DNA of 64,000 bases from contig OZ005693.1 in NCBI GenBank assembly GCA_963930775.1, forward strand, positions 7,314,006 to 7,378,005. Direction: 5' to 3'. The position numbers and the translations under genes are program-made. Positions 47,196 to 58,900 of the stretch are shown one piece after another (within the stretch, counting starts at the first letter, position 1; each line of letters starts with the position of its first letter). The notes below the pieces were generated by a model, which saw nothing but the letters and a program-made list of their open reading frames with translations, had not been told where the DNA came from and made no database searches. This DNA comes from Cliona cf. orientalis (Eukaryota; Porifera; Demospongiae; Clionaida; Clionaidae).

Positions 47196-48159
47196 GCTGC
47201 CTCATATTCAGGACCTCTAATAATTTTGCTTTCATTTGGACAAAAATTGTTGTCATCTGTACATCTTTGATGACCATGCTTACGTTAATGTCAATATTCT
47301 CTCTTCTGTAGGACACCTATAATTAACCTGAGCTGTCTTTGCACTTAAATTCAACTCACTGTCTGATATTTCAAGCAGTGATGCTCAAGGGAGGACATGG
47401 AGTATGAAAACTAATAGAATCAGACTGATGTTTTTGAATATGTTTCATTTTGAGAAATATTTTGTTGATTTTTTAGGTGCCATACTAAAAATTTAAGATA
47501 TTTTTTGTATTCTCTTAGATTGTAGTGTTCCTGAAAGAATTGAGAAGAATCATTCCTATTTTGACAATTTGTTGAATTACTATGATCACTTTACATCATT
47601 TGTCCAGCATCCATGCTAAAGAAATAAATGATTTTTACTACCTTTATTAAAAAATGCTAAGAAAATAGATAATTTTAGCCCAGATCTTGCAAAAGAGAAT
47701 TGGATGAAATAAAAGAGAACGTGTTTGGAATGGAACACACACACTCACATCTCGAGTGCATGTGCTCCTCTATTAGTTGAGCTACGAATTGCTCCTGGGA
47801 GTTATATATAATAGTGAGGTACTAATGCTAATTCATGTGAGATATAATAATTATCGTAATTTATATAATAATGATGAAAGAATCTATACATGAACATGTT
47901 TTCCAGTATGTAATGCACCCGAGTTGTTGTTTAGCTGTATCAGAGTTAAAATGGAGAAGTGTGTGCTTCATATTTAACGGTCCTCATCCCCCACAAATGA
48001 ATACTTGTCTCTAAATTTCAATACTTTTCTAATTGTATGCATGGAATTTTAATACCTAGCTAGGAAATTGTTATATTAACTATATTGGCTAACTAAAGCC
48101 ACATGCGCATATCACATACGAGTATTGTATTCTGTATCTAGTAATGATTCACCTACATT

Positions 48160-49941
48160 TTATTCAATTGTTCCGTTATTATTATCATTGTCTTGATTAA
48201 TGTAGCGGATGTAAACTTCTTCAATTTTTGTCTGATTGAAATTGTTATCATCCCTCCTTCTGTATTTGTATTTCTTTGCTACTATTAAGAATAGTATGAA
48301 TCCAATTAGTCCGACTATACCAATTGTCAGGAAATAGATGAATCCACAGCTAATAATTGAAGGGACAGGCTTATTTGTCCAAGAGTCTGTAATTGAAAAA
48401 GGTAAGCTAATCATGTATCCGAGGAGCTGAAAGAAACCTTGTAGAGCAAAAAAGAGTCCAACCAAAAGGCCTTTCATGGAATGGGGGCTCTGAGCTGAGA
48501 TGAATTCTAAAGTTGTTGTAGATACCAACTGTGGTCCAATACTAAGAAAGATATTTGATGGAATTAGCACATACCAGTGCAGATGAAGAGGCTGATACTC
48601 TGTTGTATAGTTGTATTCTATTACTCTAAACAGACACTGATGCTGAGCTGTGCTTGCTGCATCACCTATATTCCGTTTCTGTGAATGTCCAACTGCATCA
48701 GTAATGAACATACTAGTGACTCCCAAGAGAGATAGAGTGATTGCTATCATAAGACGTTTGAACATACTTGGAATTCTGTTCCTAAATACTAAATATATGC
48801 ACCATATGTACACAGGAAAGAGGATGTTGGAAGATAAAATTCTTAGGAATCCAGTGTGGGCTGCTTGAATCCAAAAATTTGTTTCTTTGATACCTTGTCC
48901 GATATGGTACGCAAATAATGGAAACACACCTTGTGATGCTGGTACTTGTAGGATATGAACAGGACCCAATGAAAGCAACAGTAGTACTATCCTAAATAGT
49001 GTCTTGACATTTTCTACTTCTTCTGTTGTAAATGGCCCTCCAAATCTTTCCTTGGCAAAATCTAGTCTCGTGGGTCTGTAGTCATCACAATATGTGAAAG
49101 CACTACGTTGAAGTGGATACTTGTATTTTCTTGCAAACTTGAGCACTTTGCAAACTGTTTTGTATGGATTATTTTGTTCAGGCTCCCTGTAAAACCAGTG
49201 ATGTTTATAGCAACCTACGAAAAGCAAAATCAGTGCTACAGTTGCCAATAGAAATAGTGCTGTAAGGAGTATGTTGTTTGGATGTGGTATTGAAGAACGC
49301 AACTTAATATCAGCCACTACTGAAACCATCAAATTGCTGATACAGGAAGCCCATGTCGTGTAATGTATAAATAATCCAAGGTACTGACTTGGTGCTTCCA
49401 TCAGTTGATCTAATCCAAACTGAATGAAGTTTGCCTGGTATCCTATCATACCAACAGAGAAAAGAATGGCGGCTGAAATAAGTAATATCGATACCAAAAT
49501 ACCCTCTCCTTGAATTAGATTATAATTTTTAAATGGTTCATCTAATTCGTTTCTGATTACTAGTACTACAACACAACTTGACACCAATGAAAGTGATATT
49601 AATGTTTGACTGATAATGATAGTCTTGAATCGCCCGCAACAGGTGTCAGCAATGAATCCACTCAAAGGGTAGAAGATCATTAACACTGCAATGGTAATAT
49701 ATGGTAAGAAACCATAATAGGTCGGAACAAGATATTGATGCGGAATAGTGAAGGAATCCGTAGTTACGATGAACATAATTGCTGCAAATGCAGTTATATT
49801 TACAACTGTCCATAGGATAATGAGTACTGCTGCCTTGGATGGGATGCAGAGGCTGCGTGACCAGCAATGTATCCTTGTTAGAATTTCCTTGCTTGACTGT
49901 GACAATGAATCTGATAGTAACGATTGTGTTTCTGACATCAC
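48160..49941 (-). CDS. SLC15/POT-family peptide transporter, single exon, copy 1
   Basis: Proton-coupled oligopeptide transporter family membrane protein, 593 codons, no introns, about twelve hydrophobic segments. Family marks: PLSGFIADTCCGRFKTIIIS after segment 2-3, GYQANFIQFGLDQL and EAPSQYLGLFIHYTTWAS, EVENVKTLFRIVLLLLSLGP, and the C-terminal EFISAQSPHSMKGLLVGLFF. The ExxER proton-coupling motif of classical peptide transporters is not evident in segment 1 (FAAIMFIVTT), so substrate coupling may differ. The gene lies antisense within XPO5 intron 9. A tandem paralogue with the same orientation starts 4.0 kb upstream (53936). Start chosen at the first ATG (MMSETQSLLSDS); both paralogues share it. 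Confidence 0.9.
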   Translation of the reverse strand: MMSETQSLLSDSLSQSSKEILTRIHCWSRSLCIPSKAAVLIILWTVVNITAFAAIMFIVTTDSFTIPHQYLVPTYYGFLPYITIAVLMIFYPLSGFIADTCCGRFKTIIISQTLISLSLVSSCVVVLVIRNELDEPFKNYNLIQGEGILVSILLISAAILFSVGMIGYQANFIQFGLDQLMEAPSQYLGLFIHYTTWASCISNLMVSVVADIKLRSSIPHPNNILLTALFLLATVALILLFVGCYKHHWFYREPEQNNPYKTVCKVLKFARKYKYPLQRSAFTYCDDYRPTRLDFAKERFGGPFTTEEVENVKTLFRIVLLLLSLGPVHILQVPASQGVFPLFAYHIGQGIKETNFWIQAAHTGFLRILSSNILFPVYIWCIYLVFRNRIPSMFKRLMIAITLSLLGVTSMFITDAVGHSQKRNIGDAASTAQHQCLFRVIEYNYTTEYQPLHLHWYVLIPSNIFLSIGPQLVSTTTLEFISAQSPHSMKGLLVGLFFALQGFFQLLGYMISLPFSITDSWTNKPVPSIISCGFIYFLTIGIVGLIGFILFLIVAKKYKYRRRDDNNFNQTKIEEVYIRYINQDNDNNNGTIE

Positions 49942-50490
49942 TCTGTTCTATCATCTATCTACTATAGCTTCTGGGGCCGATTCGTCTAGTAGTGTAGTGA
50001 AGTCAATGATTAGTGAGCTGTTAGAGTGAGGAGGGTACTGATAAATGTTGAACTGGGTTTCCACCTACGAGGTTAACGTTATGATAAGCCCTAGATATAC
50101 AAACTGATTGCAATAATGATGTTGAAAATCATCGTAAGTAATCAATGGCATTTCCCTGGTAAGTTGTTAGTAGCCCTTGTTCATGTTTTGCAACAACAAT
50201 GAAAACAAATGTGAAAAAAGCCCTGTTTATTAGCTAGCTAAATGGTGTCATGATCTGAGTCGTGACCTTTGCTTCAGCATTGAGCTGTGTTAGAGAAGAT
50301 TAACATACAGAGCTTATTCATTTGATCTTAAAAATGTAAGACCATACTAAATTTGATCCGACATTTAGTTGGATATCACATATTAATGAATAATCAATAG
50401 GCAGTTTTGCAAATACCAGCATCTTCATGCAAGTTATATAGCACAGCTGCAGCCATCATGTGGGCATTAGGTACACCTTTAGTCTCATCC

Positions 50491-50786
50491 CCAGACCCCA
50501 CCCTCAAAAGGAAGGAAATGGGTCTGGCAACTTTGGGCCGTTTTCTTGATTGCTGACATTGGTGTGCTTGAACAAAGCTCGAATCTGATTGGCCAATAAG
50601 TCTGTATAGGCAATACAGATTTGCATAACGGGCAATGGCCCTGTTACATTCCTGCGGCTAGCAAGTCATGACTGCACTAAAGCTGTGATCTGATTGGGAT
50701 GCAGAAATTCCTCCGCGGGTCGTCAAGTGGACCGAAGTCACCAGACCCTTTTCCCTCCTTGAGGGTGGGGTCTGGGGGACGAGATT
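50491..50786. repeat. Miniature element family F, copy 2
   Basis: Ends AGTCTCATCCCCAGACCCC and its inverse GGGGTCTGGGGGACGAGA; inner TCACCAGACCC. It was duplicated together with the transporter gene (copy 3 at 54550-54871). Confidence 0.7.
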
Positions 50787-50893
50787 AGCCCACCCTCTTT
50801 TTTTGTCTATAATAGTTTAGCATTTCGCTAGGACACATACAATAGCATAACATACTAATTCAAAGGCAGTGCCCATCTATATATAGAAATTAG

Positions 50894-51322
50894 CTATGTA
50901 TTTAAAGTTTTAGACCTAGTCCTGGCAGCAATAGGTTCTTGTTTGGCAGCTTTGATGGGTACCCAAATGGTAGGTCCTCTGCGGAAAATGGCAAGTCCTG
51001 GTGTTTTATCGCGCTCCTCGTACCTCACCAACCTCGAACAAGAAACATCCACTATACTTCCATCACTGTCACTTTCTGAGCTTTCACATCTTCTTCTTGC
51101 CTTCCTCTTCTTTCTGATAACTGGTGTCCATTCTTCCTTTCCCTCCCTCGTTTTATAGCTCACCCCTGGACCTTGCTCAGGATTTTCATAGGTGACATCA
51201 ACACAATTCAGCAGATTTGGCTCCTGAGGGCTATCACAACTGGAGGAGGCAGACACAGGAGACAGCTGGCTCTTGAGTGAAGTTGGGCTGGGGGGGGGGG
51301 GGGGGGGGTGGGGGGGCAGCAA
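50894..51322 (-). CDS. Unknown protein with WTPV/WVPI motifs, probable last exon, copy 1
   Basis: 142-codon minus-strand frame. It begins in a slippage-prone poly-proline tract encoded by a G/C run (about 51291-51316). Then come KEEWTPVIRKKRKARRR, an acidic serine stretch, LVRYEERDKTPGLAIFRRGP, IWVPIKAAK and a basic end. Its second half lines up with the frame 55504-55268 (MWTPV...KR, EY, APGVVLRKG, VWTPIAA), so the two are relatives. No known domain. The true 5' part may lie upstream through an acceptor near 51385. Confidence 0.45.
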   Translation of the reverse strand: MLPPHPPPPPPSPTSLKSQLSPVSASSSCDSPQEPNLLNCVDVTYENPEQGPGVSYKTREGKEEWTPVIRKKRKARRRCESSESDSDGSIVDVSCSRLVRYEERDKTPGLAIFRRGPTIWVPIKAAKQEPIAARTRSKTLNT

Positions 51323-51637
51323 CTATTTCAGATGGAATTGGTTGGTGTGCAACAATTGGAGAGGTATTACTACAAGTCTCCAACAACTACTTTGGGTGCT
51401 GCCTAACCTAGTAAACAGGATGGGATGACACTAGCCTTGTAGCACTGTCCACAGCTTAAATGGACAGGATATCAGACCAACAATATGAACAGTCTGACAT
51501 TAGGCGATTTTGACCGGTAATTATCTGGTGTCCGACCATTAACATAAGCCCTTAATGTGTAAATAGAAATATAGACATCTTGGTCTGCCTTTCAAGATAC
51601 TTATCACGTGACAGTGGTGGTAGCCTAGGAACTACAT

Positions 51638-52048
51638 ACAGTGTAGTCCACTTAAACAGAATCTCAAAATCCATGAAAAATATTTGAATTAAATGAAAAT
51701 GTGAATTACAAAGATCCATATAAACCACTGTATAGAGACCCTGCAATGCTTATTAGTGGAGCATTCAGCCATATATGAAGCTTTAGAATTGTTCTGAGAA
51801 TGATTTAGGTAATAGACACGTATAGTTTCATATCTCAAGGAGGATTGTAGTGATCTCCATGTGATCTATGTTCTATATTTATACAAATATGCGTACTTTT
51901 GTATGCTTAAGCTGGCTGTAATTTTTCTAATTAAGAGAAAAGACCAATTCAAATTTGTGTATTAGCTCTATGTAGGGAATCTGAAAGAATTTGAATTAGA
52001 CGAAAATTCGTCTTAAGCGGATTTGAATTAAGTGGACTATACTGTACT
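51638..52048. repeat. Miniature element family H
   Basis: Ends ACAGTGTAGTCCACTTAA and TTAAGTGGACTATACTGT are inverse to each other with one or two differences. Internal inverted TTGAATTA motifs. It separates the two duplication units. Confidence 0.7.
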
Positions 52049-52160
52049 TGTAATCTTTTAGCTGCTATATATTGATAGTCTGCCTGCATTATTACATAAG
52101 CCACTGTGCATATCACATACGAGTATTGTATTTTGTGTCCAGTAATGATTCACCTACAAT

Positions 52161-53936
52161 TCATTCATCTACTCCATTATTATTTTCGTTGTCTTGATTA
52201 ATGTAGCGGATGTAAACTTCTTCAATTTTTATCTGATTGAAATTGTTATCATCCCTTCTTCTGTATTTGTATTTCTTTGCTACTATTAAGAATAGTATGA
52301 ATCCAATTAGTCCAACTACACCAGTTGTAAGGAAATAGATGAATCCACAGCTAATAATTGAAGGGACAGGCTTATTTGTCCAAGAGTCCATAATTGAAAA
52401 AGGTAAGCTAATCATGTATCCAAGGAGCTAAAAGAAACCTTGTAGAGCAAAAAAGAGTCCAACCAAAAGGCCTTTCATGGAGTGGGGGCTCTGAGCTGAG
52501 ATGAATTCTAAAGTTGTTGTAGATACCAACTGTGGTCCAATACTAAGTAAAATACTTATTGGAATTAGCACATACCAGTGCAGATGAAGAGGCTGATACT
52601 CTGTTGTATAGTTGTATTCTATTACTCTAAACAGACACTGATGCTCAGCTGTGCTTGCTGCACCACCTATGTTCTGTTTCTGTGAATGTCCAACTGCATC
52701 AGTAATGAACATACTAATGACTCCCAAGAGAGATAAAGCGATTGCTATTGTAAGACGTTTGAACATACTTGGAATCCTGTTCCTAAATACTGAAAATATG
52801 CACCATATATACATGGGAAAGAGGATATTGGAAGATAAAACTATTAAGAATCCAGTGCGGGCTGCTTGAATCCAGAAATTTGTTTCTTTTATACCATATC
52901 CGATATGGTAAGCAAATAATGGAAACACACCTTGTAATGCTGGTACTTGTAGGATATGAACAGGACCCAATGAAAGCAACAGTAGTACTATCCTAAATAG
53001 TGTCTTGACATTTTCTACTTCTTCTGTTGTAAATGGCCCTCCAAATCTTTCCTTGGCAAAATCTAGTCTCGTGGGTCTGTAATCATCACAGTAAGTGAAA
53101 GCACTACGCTGAAGTGGATACTTGTATTTTCTTGCAAACTTGAGCACTTTGCAAACTGTTTTGTATGGATTATTTTGTTCAGGCTCCCTGTAAAACCAGT
53201 GATGTTTATAGTAGCCTACGAAAAGCAAAATCAGTGCTACAGTTGCCAATAGAAATGGTGCTATAAGGAATGTAAGTTTCACAACTTGTGTTGAAGATCG
53301 CAATTTGATGTCAGTCACAGTGACTACTGAAACCATCAAATAGCTGATACAAGAAGCCCATGTCGCATAATGTGCAAATAATCCAAGGTACTGACTTGGT
53401 GCTTCCATTAGTTGATCTAGTCCAAACTGAATGAAGTTTGCCTGGTATCCTATCATACCAACAGAGAAAAGAATTATTCCCAAAATAAGGAGTATCAATA
53501 CCAAAATACCCTCTTCTTGAATTAGTTTATAACTTTTAAATGATGTACCTAACTCATTTCTGATTACTAGTACTACAATACAACTTGACACCAATGAAAG
53601 TGTTATTAATGTTTGACTGATAATGATAGTCTTGAATCGCCCGCAACAGGTGTCAGCAATGAATCCACTCAAAGGGTAGAAGATCATTAAAATTGTGACA
53701 ATAATATATGGTACGATACCAGAATAGGTCGGAACAACATAGTGATGAGGAATAGTGAAGGAATCTTTAGTTATGATGAACATAGCTGCTGCAAATGCTG
53801 TTGTATTTACAACTGTCCATAGGATAATGAGTACTGCTGCCTTGGATGGGATGCAGAGGCTGCGTGGCCAGCAACATATCCTTGTTAGAATTCCCTTGCT
53901 TGACTGTGATAATAGCGGTTGTATTTCTGACATCAC
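52161..53936 (-). pseudogene. SLC15/POT-family transporter, copy 2, nonsense-truncated
   Basis: Closely similar to copy 1 throughout. The frame 53936-52428 (502 codons) ends LLVGLFFALQGFF at TAG, where copy 1 has CAG (glutamine): one C-to-T change on the coding strand. Beyond the stop the same frame stays open to 52161 (LLGYMISLPFSIMDSWTNKP onward), showing no further damage. The product would lack the last two membrane segments and the tail. Family motifs (GYQANFIQFGLDQL, EFISAQSPHSMKG) remain. Either a young pseudogene or a truncated allele; sequencing error is possible. Confidence 0.85.
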
Positions 53937-54549
53937 TCTGTTCTATCTATCATCTATGAATCTTTCTACTATAGCTTCTAGGACGGATTCGTCTAGTAGT
54001 GTAGTGAAGTCAATAAAATAATGCATTGTGAGCTGTTAGAGTGAGGAGAGTACTGATAAACGTTGAACTGTTTTTCCACCCACAAAGTTAACGTTATGAT
54101 AAGCCCTAGATATACAAAGTGATTACAATCACAATAGTCATGTTGACAATCATCAAAAATAATCAGTGGCATTTCCGTGGTAAGTTGCTAATGGACCTTA
54201 TTCATGTTTTTGCAATAATAATGAAAATAAATTCCTATCCATTAGCTCTCCATTAGCTAGGTAGATTGTTTCATGATAATATTATAACGTGAGCTGAGTT
54301 GTGATCTTTGCTTTAGCACTGACTTATGTTGGAGAAGATAAAGATTAACATGCAGAGCTTATGTTAAAATATTTATTTGATCTTAAAAATGTAAGACCAT
54401 ACTAAATTTGACCCGATATTTGATGCAAATGGTTGGATATCACATAGTAATGAACAGCCAAGAAGTAGTTTTCAAATATGCAAATACCAGCATCTTCATG
54501 CAAGTTAGCACAGCTGCAGCCATCATGTATGTATTAGGCCCACCCTTAG

Positions 54550-54871
54550 TCTCGTCCCCAGACCCCACCCTCATAAGGAGGGAAAACAGTCTGGTGACTT
54601 TGGATCATTATCTTTGTTTGGTTAGCTCTAGGTACGCGCGCCAACATGGGTATGCTTAAACAAAACTCAAATCTGCTTGGCCAGTAAGGCTGTGTAGGCG
54701 ATTTAAATTTGTAATGGGCTTATTACATTCCTGCGGCTAGCGAGTCATATGTAGTTGGGATCTGATTGGGATGAAGAAATTCCTCCACGGGTCGTCAACT
54801 GGACCAAGCTTTTTGCCCAAAGTCACCAGACCTTTTTTCCTCCTCGAGGATGGGGTCTGGGGGACGAGATG
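54550..54871. repeat. Miniature element family F, copy 3
   Basis: Ends AGTCTCGTCCCCAGACCCC and GGGGTCTGGGGGACGAGA. At the same relative place upstream of transporter copy 2 as copy 2 of the element is upstream of transporter copy 1. Confidence 0.7.
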
Positions 54872-54894
54872 TCTACATTCCTATTCACACGTTC

Positions 54895-55140
54895 AGGGCT
54901 TATGTTAGTGATCGGACACCGGACAATTTCTGGTCAAAAAGTCACGTAATGTCAGACCATTGGTATTGTCTGTTCAAGCTGTGGATAGTGCTACAAGGTC
55001 CATCCTGTTTACTAGGTTTGGCAGCGCCCGAAGTGATTGTAGCTAAGTAAGCGGTGGTTTGGAGGCTTGTTGAGGGTTGGTCTGCCTTTTAAGATACTTA
55101 TCATGTGACAGTGGTGGTAGCCTAGGCACTACATATTATT
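54895..55140. repeat. Repeat shared with 51360-51640, partly inverted
   Basis: 54895-55030 (GCTTATGTTAGTGATCGGAC ... TACTAGGTTTGGCAGC) is the inverse of about 51412-51553. Yet 55078-55140 (GGTCTGCCTTTTAAGATACT) is a direct copy of about 51578-51640. One copy therefore underwent a local inversion or the parts moved separately. Confidence 0.6.
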
Positions 55141-55267
55141 AACAACTTTATACTGATCGGCCTGCATCATTACATAACTCATATAGAAACCTCGGATTTG
55201 ATATTATTATTATTGATTTGAAACAACACACCACAATAGGTGCAGCAGGCTGTAAAATTAAATATTA

Positions 55268-55504
55268 TTAAGTACAATTATTAGTTTTATCTCTAATCCT
55301 GGGGCATAACCGGGCGGCAATCGGAGTCCAAACTTCCAGGCTACCTTTCCTCAGTACAACCCCAGGGGCATTGTCAGACTCTCCTCCACAATACTCGATA
55401 CTGTCCAAATCTATGAGCTGGGATACAGGGATGTCTTGTGACACCGGTTCAGCAGGCACATCCGTCATTCGTTTAAACTGCCTGACATGCACTGGAGTCC
55501 ACAT
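55268..55504 (-). CDS. Unknown protein with WTPV/WTPI motifs, probable last exon, copy 2
   Basis: 78-codon minus-strand frame starting MWTPVHVRQFKRM, with SQLIDLDSIEYCGGE, APGVVLRKGSLEVWTPIAA and a basic end. Related to 51322-50894, which suggests that this gene fragment was duplicated along with the transporter. The first residue may be an internal Met or an exon edge. Function unknown. Confidence 0.45.
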   Translation of the reverse strand: MWTPVHVRQFKRMTDVPAEPVSQDIPVSQLIDLDSIEYCGGESDNAPGVVLRKGSLEVWTPIAARLCPRIRDKTNNCT

Positions 55505-55979
55505 ATTTGTTGGCTGTGGTATGCTAGTGTCAATAGGTTTATTACTGCATGTTCAATCGACGTATTGTTTTCAAATGACCTCACACACGGCATAAGTGCG
55601 TATGACGCTTGCACACACCAGACCCTATAACTAGTGTTGAACTGTCACTACTATTGTTTTACCATCTATTGCTGATAAAATGTTTATGAGCAAAAAGGTT
55701 CACACTGGATGCTAGCAATACTTGATGCCCTCATCATGCTACAAAGCTATTGAGTTTGTCAAGAAACAATAAAATGTGTAGTCAAGCACATACATCCATG
55801 TATGCTATTGTAAGTACTTATTCATAGCTTTGATGAAGTTTGTACCCACCAATGATAGGCTTTCGCTATACCTATTTGCAGCACATGTACCAATACTTTA
55901 TAATTTTAAGTCCTACCTACGGAATATGATTATTTTTAACTTGAAAAGTAAATCTTACCTTATTTTCTCTTCCATATAG

Positions 55980-58900
55980 CTTCTATCGTTTACATCTGCT
56001 GATGTTTGGAGCTGCTTCATTGGACACAATCTTGTAAAGGAAGAACCAATCTTTAAGCAGTTTCTACCAAAGCTACTAACAGTTGCAAGGCAGAAACTAT
56101 TCAAGGTAGTCACCAGACACGACTAGTGTATGCATGTATGCCTATAATGATCATAAATCTTTGTATATTTCAGCTTGGTGATCCAACTGTTGAAGATCAC
56201 ATCAGTTTGCAGTACAGTAGCCTTGATTTTGATGGGATAAGCGAATACACCCAGTTTTTCTCAAGTATAATGTTGTTTTAGTGCATGTGTATGATAGTTA
56301 TTTTTTCTATATTATTGTTTAGAGTACCGTGGATGCATGACTCGTATCATCCAGCAGCTAAGTCTAATGATGCCACGAACAGCTGCTAAGGAAGCCTTCA
56401 CAACAACTCAGGGCCTTACCGTGAAACCTTATGAGAGTACATGTAAGATTAATATGAGCCTATGTCATTGTGCGGCTTAATTATTTCTCATCTATTTAGG
56501 TACCACAAGGAACTCAATGGACTACATTTGGTGGGATGGGCTAGTAAGCTACCTTGAGACTTGGACTGCTTCTTTTAAAACTGATTCGTCAGTAAAGGAA
56601 ATTGAAGAAGTGGTAATGCTAGTTTATCTCGTCCTTTCTTATTTGAACCTTTGATGTAAAGGTTATGGACATTTGTTGGGCCATTTACATAGCCTAGTCA
56701 TGCATGGGTATAATAATGGAGTGGCATATTATAAATGTCCCCTATATCACTTTAGAATTTAGAGTTGTCCTTTAAATCATAGACTGCCTGGGACATTGAT
56801 TGTATATCCGATTTATTTTTAATTATACGTGCAGAAAAAGAACAGTATCGCTGTGTTAAATTTGCTCCTCAACTTCACTACAATGGATCCCCTCATTCTT
56901 CAGTGTCAGTTCAGGTGCTTACAGTCTGGACTGACTAATTTCCTACACCTAGATCTAGAGGTATTCAGTGCCTATTTAAAAAAGGTGAGTATATTGTCCA
57001 TTATAAGTGTATACCCTCTTTTTTAATGTGGCTGTATTTGCTTTTGTGCAAGTCTATTAATATTGTATGAACACTTGATCACATCCCCGGTAGCTGCATA
57101 ATTCTAATGGTGCATATGACAAAAAATATAGTGCGTACGCAGTCTATAAATAGGTGCTGCTATTACATACCTTTCAGCTAAGCCATGATTATTATATGCA
57201 CACATGTCCATGGTATGTTATTTTTCACTTGTAATGCTTCTGCAGATATTTTCGTGTGTGGGTTTTCTAGGAAGCACATCAGACAAGGTATGCCAAGCAT
57301 AAGAGCCACATGAATTTCTGACAGACTGTAAACGATATCCTACTCATAATATTATAGCATCAACTAGGTCGAGAATCTCTTGCAGCTCGCAACCAAATAG
57401 TTGTGGCTTTTGTACATCTATGCGATGCCCAACCAAATCTCCTTGCAGTAAGTGTCTATGTATAACAATGTCGTAATTATATTTGTTTGGATGTGTTATA
57501 ATAAAACAGCCCCATCTGGAACTATTATATTCAGAGTTTCAAACTCTAATTGACAATGATTCCCTCCTTTATGGTGAGAAGTGTGAGTTTATTGAGGGAC
57601 TGTACACACTATGGTGAGTTTCTTTGATAAAGTATGTAGCTATTAGGGAGAGTACACAAGAACATACGATAGTATGGCAGATACATTTTGAAGGTATTGG
57701 GCATGAATAGCATTATAGTGATGCACAGCTGCAATGGCTAATTGAAGTAGTGTTCATGCCCAACACCTTGTACTGTACTGTAATGTCACTCATATCTGCC
57801 ATACTACTGTATGTTTTTGCTTACTCTCCCTAATACACTATTGCACTATTGCTTTGATATTATGGTTGATGCTGATTTTATGGTGTGTGTAGTCAAACAG
57901 ATTGTGATCTACAACAGCAGCAGGTGCTTGTTGGACGATTACTACAGGAAGTAAACCAACTCTCTCAGGATCTCCAGGGGTTAGTTGGAAAGATATTCGA
58001 TTTTATTGTGATTTTGATTATCTCTAGATCTTACTTAGGATGGTAACTTCAGTTTCTCAACTGATCGCTTACCTGGGACTGAACAAAGATCCTAGTGATT
58101 CGGAATACACTCTGAGACAACGAGCACTGATTTGTTACATAGCACATGCTATAGCATTGATTCTAAGAAGAGCCAAGACTTGCAGTGACCTTGGGTTAGA
58201 ATCACCAGTAAATCACCCAACGTATGGATGTATCATGCCATTGCTGTCAAATATCTCTATACCACTTCTCCGGTGAGTGTAAGCTTATACTTATCCTACC
58301 TAATGGAATAATAATTGAAAATTCACTCCAGAACACCGTAGTTAATCAAATACAACGCATGATCCAATTTAATGCAAGAAATTATTATTTTACAAACTCT
58401 GGTAACGTTTATGTATGGAACAATTGACGACCTTTACCAGAAAACCGCGTGGTTTTTTTCCATGTGTTGTATTGCATGGAGTAAGTGCGGTAATATGTTA
58501 TGGACAAGGTTCCAAAATTATTTTGAAGATGAGCAAGTGACTAATCCTTTCACAGAATTTAGTGTTTCCTGTCACTTTTATTACCTACTCAAATTTGTGA
58601 CCTGAATTCTAATTAGCTCGCTTAGCAACGGGCTTTGTGTATGGCAGCTATACAGACTAGGTAGCTTCGCCTTGGTAAATAATATTGTTCCTACATAGAC
58701 AGTGGCAACAGTTAGTAGAAAGGTTCTTTGACTGCTGAATGTAATTATCAATATTACTCTAGTACCACTTCTGAGACAGTTCATTTTCTATAGGTGCCTT
58801 TATCAGTTTTGGTCTGGTGACTACAATTATCTTCTTTCTAACCACTTTCAGTCACTTACAACATTCCATCTCTTCGAAAAAGAAACCATCATAGGTAATG

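Larger units (their letters stand above)
48094..50786. repeat. Tandem duplication unit 1 (pair with 52094-54871)
   Basis: High similarity with 52094-54871 starts near GCATATCACATACGAGTATT, covers the whole transporter gene and about 0.85 kb upstream, and ends with a family F element. The offset is about 4.0 kb. Coding parts are more alike than the flank, where small gaps have accumulated. Confidence 0.8.

Noticed and set aside
52415..52430. Stop codon in transporter copy 2 explained as a hidden intron
   Set aside because: Copy 1 reads through the same place as coding sequence with CAG, and no GT-AG pair with the right phase brackets the stop.
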